DNA from: CAYZXT01 sp964482515 | GTDB lineage: Bacteria > Elusimicrobiota > Elusimicrobia > FEN-1173 | Direction: 5' to 3' | DNA length: 64,000 bases | NCBI GenBank assembly: GCA_964482515.1 | Contig: CAYZXT010000006.1 | Coordinates: 52,169-116,168 of the forward strand | Shown: positions 16,636-23,400 of the stretch, piece after piece | Numbering within the stretch: position 1 is the stretch's first letter | Layout: each line of letters opens with the position of its first letter | The notes under the pieces: generated by a model | Database searches by the model: none | Told to the model about the DNA's origin: nothing | Seen by the model: only the letters and a program-made list of their open reading frames with translations | Made by a program: the position numbers and the translations under genes

Positions 16636-16920
16636 CTAATTGCCCTTCAGGTCGAACCAGGGGACCCGCTGCGCCCCGTGAGGATGGCCGTCCGACGCGA
16701 AGACCTGCACGCCCTTGATCTCGTACCAAACCGAATCTTGCGGCGCGCGCTGCGGATGGTGCTCCGTGGGGAAGAATTTCTTGTCCTGCACGCGGTACCA
16801 CGGCTGCGCGTCCGGGCCGTCGGGATGGTGGACGGTGGTGAACACCAGCCCTTCGCGGATCTCGAAGGTCGGAAGTTTCTGGAAGCCCTTGGGATGGAAG
16901 ACTGTATTGAAGAGTTTCAT
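16636..16920 (-). CDS. Four-repeat HP-motif protein
   Basis: A 94-residue protein made almost entirely of four tandem repeats of 23-24 residues (starting near residues 1, 25, 48 and 72). Each has a hydrophobic pair (LF, VF, FF, VF), then a histidine-proline turn (FHPKG, HHPDG, HHPQR, GHPHG), then an aromatic strand (LPTFEI, PWYRV, VWYEI, PWFDL). The pattern suggests a small repeat-built beta structure, perhaps metal-binding through the histidines. I do not recognise the family. It lies 37 bases downstream of folD on the same strand. A TAAAAT box is present 15 bases before the ATG. Confidence 0.7.
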   Translation of the reverse strand: MKLFNTVFHPKGFQKLPTFEIREGLVFTTVHHPDGPDAQPWYRVQDKKFFPTEHHPQRAPQDSVWYEIKGVQVFASDGHPHGAQRVPWFDLKGN

Positions 16921-16957
16921 AGAGGGTTCACCCGTATTTTAGCAAATTGGTTGGCTT

Positions 16958-17857
16958 TTAGTTCCGTCGAGCGTCGGCCTTGGCGGGGACGAGGCTGCGT
17001 TCGGCCGAGAGGACCGTGTTCCAGAGCAGCATGGCCACGGTCATCTTCCCCACGCCGCCGGGAACGGGCGTGATCAGGCGCGTCACTTCCTTGACCGCGT
17101 CGAAATCCACGTCGCCGCAAAGCCCCGTGGCGAGCCGGTTCATCCCGACGTCCACCACGACCGAGCCCGCCTTCACCATATGGGCCTTGATGAAGCGCGC
17201 GGAGCCGATGGCCGCCACCAGGATGTCCGCTTGGCGGCAGATCTGTCCGATGTCCTTGGTCCGGGAATGGCAGAGGGTCACGGTGGCGTCCGCGGCCAGC
17301 AGCATCAGAGCCAGCGGTTTTCCCACCAGCTGGGAGCGCCCGACCACCACGGCGTGGGTGCCGCTGATCGACACGTTGTTCTGCTCGAGGAGCTCCATGA
17401 TGCCCCAGGGCGTGCAGGGGAGCGGCAGCTTCGAGGCGAGGACGTCGTTCCAGCTCTTCAGCTGGGCCCAGCGCCCCTGGTTCGACGGATGCAGACCGTC
17501 GGCGTCTTTCGACGGGTCGAGGGCGAGGAGGATTTTTTCCGGGTTTAAATGTTTCGGCAAGGGGAGCTGCACGATGATGCCGTGGACCTGGGGATCGGCG
17601 TTCAGCGCGCGGATTTTTTCCAGCAGGGCCTCCTCGCTGACGCCCGACGGAAGCGGAACGTGGATGGACTTTATCCCGTTCTGCTCGCAGGTCTTGATCT
17701 TTTGTCCCACGTAAACGGCCGAGGCCGGATCGTCGCCAACCAGCACGGTGGCCAAACCCGGCACGATGCCCTTGGCGGACAGTTCCTGGGCCTTGGCCTT
17801 CACCCGCTCAAGGACTTTTCCCGCCGCCATTTTCCCATCCAGCAAACTTGCGCTCAT
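16958..17857 (-). CDS. folD: Bifunctional methylene-THF dehydrogenase/cyclohydrolase
   Basis: Interconverts 5,10-methylene- and 10-formyl-tetrahydrofolate with NADP. The 299-residue protein has the family's YVGQKIKTCEQNGI (YxxxK catalytic lysine), GIIVQLPLPKHL, DADGLHPSNQG, the NADP loop VVGRSQLVGKPLALML, and VVDVGMNRL and TPVPGGVGKMT. Its ATG overlaps the stop of the upstream exonuclease by four bases. Length and motifs are complete, so it should be active. It supplies one-carbon units for purine and formyl-Met synthesis. Confidence 0.97.
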   Translation of the reverse strand: MSASLLDGKMAAGKVLERVKAKAQELSAKGIVPGLATVLVGDDPASAVYVGQKIKTCEQNGIKSIHVPLPSGVSEEALLEKIRALNADPQVHGIIVQLPLPKHLNPEKILLALDPSKDADGLHPSNQGRWAQLKSWNDVLASKLPLPCTPWGIMELLEQNNVSISGTHAVVVGRSQLVGKPLALMLLAADATVTLCHSRTKDIGQICRQADILVAAIGSARFIKAHMVKAGSVVVDVGMNRLATGLCGDVDFDAVKEVTRLITPVPGGVGKMTVAMLLWNTVLSAERSLVPAKADARRN

Positions 17858-18447
17858 ACTTGACCTCCATCGATGATCCCGCCGCCGAACACCAGCTGAA
17901 CCGGTTCGTCCCCATGCACCAAGCCGAACCGGAGGGCCAGGCTCTCTAAATTCTCCACGTCCTCGCGATTGTATTTCAGCAAAAGATCCAGGGCTCCCTT
18001 ATCGCCGGAATTCCGGAAACGGCCCCAAAGGCGGATGGCTTCCAACCCGTCCACGCCGTCCGTGTCCCGTTGGATGCCCAGCGTCCGCTCCACTTTCTTC
18101 AGCCCGCCGTACAGGTTCCGCGCCCAGCAGTCATGCATCAGGTCGCGGTGGAAAAATTCCTTGGCCAGGTCGGCCCGCAGCTGGGTATGGATGATCGGCA
18201 GATCGAAGCGCGCGCCGTTGTAGGTGAACAAAACGTCGATCCCGCTGAGGAATTCACGGATCTCCCGCGCGTGCAGCGCCGGATGGGTCCATTGGCGCGT
18301 GCCCTGGTCCGGGCGATGGATCCCCACGACGGTGATGTTCTGGGACCAGTCCGTCTCGATGTCCAGATAGGCCCGGACCTTGTAGCGCTCTTCCGGCGGG
18401 AGGAAAGTCTTCCGCTTGGAAAAGCGCCGCGGCCGGCCCCTACTCAT
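17854..18447 (-). CDS. RNase H-like DEDD exonuclease-family protein
   Basis: A 197-residue protein of the YprB/RNase H-like predicted exonuclease family. The first catalytic pair is in RAYLDIETDW; the second motif is VLFTYNGARFDLPII, with the Asp of the DEDD core; and KYNREDVENLESLA carries the last Asp. Such domains act as 3'-5' exonucleases on DNA or RNA. The gene sits between a lipid-kinase-like gene (eight-base overlap) and folD (four-base overlap) in one operon. The substrate is not predictable. Confidence 0.82.
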   Translation of the reverse strand: MSRGRPRRFSKRKTFLPPEERYKVRAYLDIETDWSQNITVVGIHRPDQGTRQWTHPALHAREIREFLSGIDVLFTYNGARFDLPIIHTQLRADLAKEFFHRDLMHDCWARNLYGGLKKVERTLGIQRDTDGVDGLEAIRLWGRFRNSGDKGALDLLLKYNREDVENLESLALRFGLVHGDEPVQLVFGGGIIDGGQV

Positions 18448-19318
18448 TGGGACACCAGACGCGCGCCTTCTCCGGGAGCCGCCGGATCTGGATTTTTTTC
18501 GTGCCGTTCACGGGAGGGTCCTCGCCGTCCGCCTGGGGCCAAACCGGCGTATCGGTTTCCAGTGTCACCTGGTCCGCCTCTACCTTGCTGACTTTTGCGT
18601 CAAAAAGCGGCATGCCCATTTTCCCGCGCAACAAGCGGAGGCCCAGCCGCAGCTTCGACGTGGCCGGGACGAGGTACAACCGGAACGTGTCGTTTTCCGG
18701 CGATTGGTCTTTCTCGAAATAGAGCCCGCCGGAAAAATAGGGGCCGCTGCAGGCCAGCGACATATAATAGTTGCCCGTCAATTCGCCGCCCGGCCAGCGC
18801 GCCGTCACATGGATCGGTTGAAAAGACTTCAGGACGCCCCAGGAACCCTCCTTTTTTTCGAAGGATGAACGCGGCCGGCCGAAACCCGCGTTGTTGATGA
18901 AGATATCCGAAGCCGCTCCACCGTCCGCATCCCAGGAAATTTCATAGAGGGAGAAATCCACCAGCCGGCTCACTTCCGGCGCGTCCGCTTCCCATCGCCG
19001 CCAAAAATATTTCGACAGGTTCATCCGCCGCGCCAGGTCGTTGCACGTTCCGGACGGTATCAGGGCCAGTTCCACGCGGTCCAGGGCCTTTTGTTTCCAC
19101 ACGCGCCGCGCCACTCGGTGGAAGCTCCCGTCCCCGCCCCAAACGACGATGCGGTCGACGCCTTCCTTCAGAGCCCAATCCACCAGGGTCTCGATGTGCT
19201 CCGGATGCTCCTTGGAGACCCAGCCCCAGGGATTATGGCTGGCGTTGCCGTCGGTGGTGGCCTTCACCCAGCTGTAGGCGGACGACGAAGGATTTAAGAT
19301 ATGGAAAACGCTTTTCAT
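18440..19318 (-). CDS. Diacylglycerol/lipid kinase family protein
   Basis: A 292-residue soluble kinase of the DAGK catalytic family (related to YegS and DgkB), which phosphorylates lipids such as diacylglycerol or sphingoid bases with ATP. The nucleotide-binding loop is VVWGGDGSFHRVA near residue 60 and the second motif is LIPSGTCNDLARRMN near residue 90; both are family hallmarks. A C-terminal beta-sandwich follows, with INNAGFGRPRSSF. The start MKSVFHILNP overlaps the panE stop as ATGA. The frame is open upstream but lies inside panE. Confidence 0.85.
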   Translation of the reverse strand: MKSVFHILNPSSSAYSWVKATTDGNASHNPWGWVSKEHPEHIETLVDWALKEGVDRIVVWGGDGSFHRVARRVWKQKALDRVELALIPSGTCNDLARRMNLSKYFWRRWEADAPEVSRLVDFSLYEISWDADGGAASDIFINNAGFGRPRSSFEKKEGSWGVLKSFQPIHVTARWPGGELTGNYYMSLACSGPYFSGGLYFEKDQSPENDTFRLYLVPATSKLRLGLRLLRGKMGMPLFDAKVSKVEADQVTLETDTPVWPQADGEDPPVNGTKKIQIRRLPEKARVWCPNE

Positions 19319-20250
19319 GACAGAGATATCTCCTCGACGCTTTTCAACAGCCGGTCCAGCGCGATCAGCGTGGGCGCGGGCTTCCGGCTTTTCTTCGCCG
19401 CGTCCAGGAACGGCCCGAGGATGACGCCGCGTTCCGTCGCCCGGCCGCGGGCCAGATCCTGGGCCATGGAATTGCGGTTGGCCGCGGTGGCGCGCAGGAC
19501 TTCCTCCAAGTGCTTCCGGGCCTCCTTGATCGAAATGGGATGCTTCAGGACCGCGGAAAGTTGCACGCATTCTCCCAGGGATTGTTCCAGCAACGGAAGC
19601 AGGGGGGCCTCCAACAGCCGCCCGTTGGTGACGTCGGCCAGGGCGCCGATGGGGTTGGCCGTGGCGTTGACGATCAGCTTCAGCCAGCTCACGTGATCGA
19701 AATTTTTCTCCACCTTGATTCGGAACCCCGCGGTGGACATGATCTTGGCGATCCGGGCGGCCTCGGGGCAATGGGCGTTGAGGATCGTCGTGCCCGCCGC
19801 GGCCTGGAACGCGCGCCCCACGTTGACCAGGGTCACCGCCTCGTGGGTGATCCCGCGCACGATCTGGCGCGGCGGCCATTTCTTCGTCAAAAGTTTTTCG
19901 ATCCCCCAGCCGTTCTGGAGGGCCACCATCACGGTCTTCGAGCCGGACAGGGACGCGACCGCGCGGGCCACGGCCGGGATCGCCGGGGACTTCACCATCA
20001 AAAAGATCACGTCCATCTTGGGCCAGCCGCGCGTTTCCGATGAAACCCGGCCGTCCTGCGCCACCCAATCCAGCACCGACGCCCCGGACACGTGGAAGCC
20101 GCGGTCCTGCAGTTCCTTCGCCCGCGCCGGCCGATGGTCCAACACCCAGAGCTTGCGGAATTTCTGCCCCAACCGCGCGGCGAAATAGGATCCCAGAGCG
20201 CCGGGACCCACTATCAGGAAATTTGGTTCGAGGGGAGCTGCGGAGGCCAT
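19315..20250 (-). CDS. panE: 2-dehydropantoate 2-reductase (ketopantoate reductase)
   Basis: NADPH-dependent reductase of pantothenate and coenzyme A synthesis. The 311-residue protein starts with the Rossmann loop FLIVGPGALGSYFAARL and has VIFLMVKSPAIPAVA, VMVALQNGWGIEK and the catalytic-region WLKLIVNATANPIGAL (lysine and asparagine). The chosen ATG (20250) lies seven bases after a TAATTT box without a Shine-Dalgarno sequence; a TTG nine bases upstream is the alternative. It heads an operon with the lipid kinase, exonuclease and folD. Together with coaX at 35323 it covers two steps toward CoA. Confidence 0.9.
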   Translation of the reverse strand: MASAAPLEPNFLIVGPGALGSYFAARLGQKFRKLWVLDHRPARAKELQDRGFHVSGASVLDWVAQDGRVSSETRGWPKMDVIFLMVKSPAIPAVARAVASLSGSKTVMVALQNGWGIEKLLTKKWPPRQIVRGITHEAVTLVNVGRAFQAAAGTTILNAHCPEAARIAKIMSTAGFRIKVEKNFDHVSWLKLIVNATANPIGALADVTNGRLLEAPLLPLLEQSLGECVQLSAVLKHPISIKEARKHLEEVLRATAANRNSMAQDLARGRATERGVILGPFLDAAKKSRKPAPTLIALDRLLKSVEEISLS

Positions 20251-20257
20251 CAACCGC

Positions 20258-20263
20258 AAATTA
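20258..20263 (-). promoter_or_regulatory. -10-like box TAATTT close to the panE start
   Basis: TAATTT ends seven bases before the panE ATG at 20250; there is no ribosome-binding sequence. It is part of the 218-base divergent region shared with giant protein A. Confidence 0.3.
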
Positions 20264-20365
20264 ACATTTTCGACACCTTATCGCTAGGGCTCGACGCCAG
20301 TCGTGACCCCGGCATGCAATCTTATCGATGACGAAGCGGATTAATTTACATTATTGTTACAATCA

Positions 20366-20398
20366 CTTAACGCCCCGTTAAGACGGTCCCGCTACAAT
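20366..20398 (+). promoter_or_regulatory. Inverted repeat and -10-like box upstream of giant gene A
   Basis: CTTAAC (20366-20371) and GTTAAG (20377-20382) form a perfect inverted repeat with a GCCCC loop. A TACAAT box follows at 20393-20398. CTTAACGCCCC recurs with one change (CTTAATGCCCC, 56728-56718) upstream of giant gene B. It could be an operator or upstream promoter element. The coding start at 20469 has AAGGGG nine bases ahead, so this gene has a normal leader. Confidence 0.4.
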
Positions 20399-20468
20399 GA
20401 CGGCTCATCCGCAACCTATATAACCTTCTCAACCATTGCACATCCAACTCAGCAAGGGGAATGAACCA

Positions 20469-23400
20469 ATGGCATCAAAACCGGTTTTCAACGCACGCAA
20501 ATCCTGTTTGACCCGCTCGGTCGCCGCCGGGACGGCGCTCCTGTTCCTGGGATCGACCGTCCTCTCCCCTTGGGCCGAAGCGAGTTTCTGGCAGGACCGG
20601 CGGAAAGCCGTCGAGTCATCGCAGCGTGACCCCGAAGCCGCGCAACAGTTCGCCCAACTCCCCCGGGCGCTTTCCGATTTGAACGGCGCCCTCCCGCGGG
20701 TCGCGAATTCCTTCCCCGACCGCCAAGCCCTCACCGACATTCCCTCCGTCCAAACGGACGGCATTTCCCGCAAAGACGTAGAACATCTGCCGTCGTGGCT
20801 GACCTCCCTTCCCGCGACCTACGGCGACATCCAGAAAATACGCCTGGTTACCCGGCCGGAAGAACATCCCCTCGTCGTCTTGGTGCAGGACGCCCATGAA
20901 ATTTATTCCGCCCAGCTCAACATCTCGCACGTTCTGGAACACCTGGATAAAAATTCCCAGGGCCAACGGCTGCTGATCGGGCTGGAAGGCGCCGCGGGGC
21001 CGCTCGATCTTAAAACTTACCGCCGATCCGCCGACCGCCGCCGCCAGGCCATCGTTTCGGACGTCCTGCTCGAGACGAAACTGCTGAGCGGACCGGAACA
21101 TTTCGGCTTCACGGCGGAGCGCGAACCCCGGATGCTGGGCGTCGAAACGCCTACGCTCTACATCGAAAACGTCCAGGCCTATCAGGAATTGCTCCCCAGG
21201 AAAGACGCGTTCAAGGAACAGCTCTCCGCCTTCGATTTTTCCCTGAAACCGGCCAAAGATAAATTCTTCAGCCTCACGCTCTGGGCCCTGGACGAAAACA
21301 TCGCCTCCTACCACAAAGGGTCCCTCGACCTCCTGCATTACGTGAAGTTTCTGTCCAAACAGGTCGAGCTCGGAAAGGATTTCCCGGAAACCCGCCAATT
21401 GCTGGACGTCCTGGCGCTCGAGGATTCCCTGGATTTCAAGGCCGTGGAAAGCGAGCGCCTCCAGCTCGTTAAAATACTCTCCCACCGCCTGGACAAGGCG
21501 GCGCTCAACGGTTTATTGCAGGCCAGCCTCGCCTACAAAATGGGGCGCATATCCTACGGCGCGTACCACGAACACCTCCGCATCCTGACCCGGAACGCCG
21601 GCGTCGACCTCTCCCGCTTCCCCGGGTTCAACGTCTACATCCAGTACGTTCTGCTGTCGGAAAAAATCGACAAGTACACGTTGTTCGACGAAGTCAACGC
21701 TCTCAAAGAAACCGTCGTGGACCGTCTGGGGTCCAGCCAGGGCCAAAAAGAACTGCTTCGCCTTTCCGAGGACATCCGCCTGCTGGAAAGTTTGTCGGAA
21801 CAACAGTTCGGCCCCACCGAGTGGGAGCGATACTCGGCGCGGCGCGATGAAATCCTGCGCATCCCGCAGCGCATCGCCGCGTTGTCCCATGACGCGCAGC
21901 CGTCGCCTTCGGCGGTCGCGTCGTTCCAGGAAACGCTCCCCCTGTTTGAACGTTTCTACCGCGCGGCCGACGCCCGCAACGGCGCCCTGATCGGGAACCT
22001 TCTCGAAGGCATGCAGCCCGCCGCGTCCGGACAAACGGCGGCCGTGATCGTGGTCGGCGGTTTCCACGCGCCCGCGATCGAAAAACTCCTGGGCGACAAA
22101 AACATTTCCGTCGTCACGGTCACGCCCAAGGTCGGCCCCGTCGACAAAGCGTCCCGCTATCTGGACGTTTTCGCGCTGAAGCACGTCCCGTTGGAGAAAA
22201 TGTTCCTGGGCGAAAAGCTTTACATGGCGCCCGTGCGATTGACGGGCACGAACGAGGCGATGGCGGCGATCCAACCAGCGAGAACAACCGATGATTTGAA
22301 GCGGGTCTATCTGACCTACGATTATATTCTCGACCAGCTGGGAGAGACCGGGAGAAAAATCAAGGCGTTCGGGGATCTCGACAAACACATCGAGTCAACT
22401 TTTGATCGCGCCCACGGCGTATGGTTCTTCAAGGTCCTAATGCCGGATGGGAGCAACCCAATTTATCTTTGCGGAGCGGAAACGGCAGGCGCCCGCGAAA
22501 AAGTAATCTCCGCTCTTGGTTATGCCCCAAGCGGTTTGAAATGGAAAATCGACAAGCAGGAAGACGATATTGCGCTCGTCATCATTTCCGATCGAGCGGC
22601 CGAGAAATACCCCTTCTTACAGGCAAAACCATCCCTGACTTCCTGGGTCAAGGACGCGGTGGATTTCCTGCGCCAGCCGCCCACGGTCGCCGTGGCGGGT
22701 TTTGTCGCCGTCACCGCTTTAGTCGCTCAATACGCCATTGTCATTCTCGGCTTGGGAGTTCCGGCAGCTTTGATGATGGGAATGGCGTGGGGCGTCATTG
22801 TTCCCGTCCTTATCATTCTTATGGGCCAGTTGCCGCGATTCGCGCGAATGCCGGCTTTCGCTCCGGCAATGATGCGCGCCTCGAACAACTCACAACAACC
22901 GGAGGAGGTTTCCCCGAGCGCCCCGCTTTTCATGCAGTCCACCTCCCAGGGCGGAAAATCGGCAGTTAACGCTAATTCAACGGAAGAAACCCGCGCCATC
23001 AAGGCCTGGATCAGGGAGCAATTGGATTTAATGTCGGAGGAATTAGGCAAAACCCCGGACACCTATGAGGAGATCCTGCGTCACAGCGACGAGGCTCTGA
23101 CGGCTATCGCCCAACGGATCATCGACGGTACGTTAAACCGGCATGCAGCCATCAACGTGGACCCAGACGCGCCCCCGGTCAAGACGACGGACGAGGAACT
23201 GAACATCGGCGTTTACGCGGTGGCCGCAAACCCTCTGCACTGGGGCCATATCCTGCTCGCTCTCGACGCCGTCGCCTATCACGGCGTGGACCAGGTAGTG
23301 TTCATCCCGCAGGGCGAAGACGAACGCAAACCCGACCTCGACAAGCTGAACACCGAGCAGCGGCACGAAATCGTTCCGGCCGTCTTGGCCAATTTCGCGC

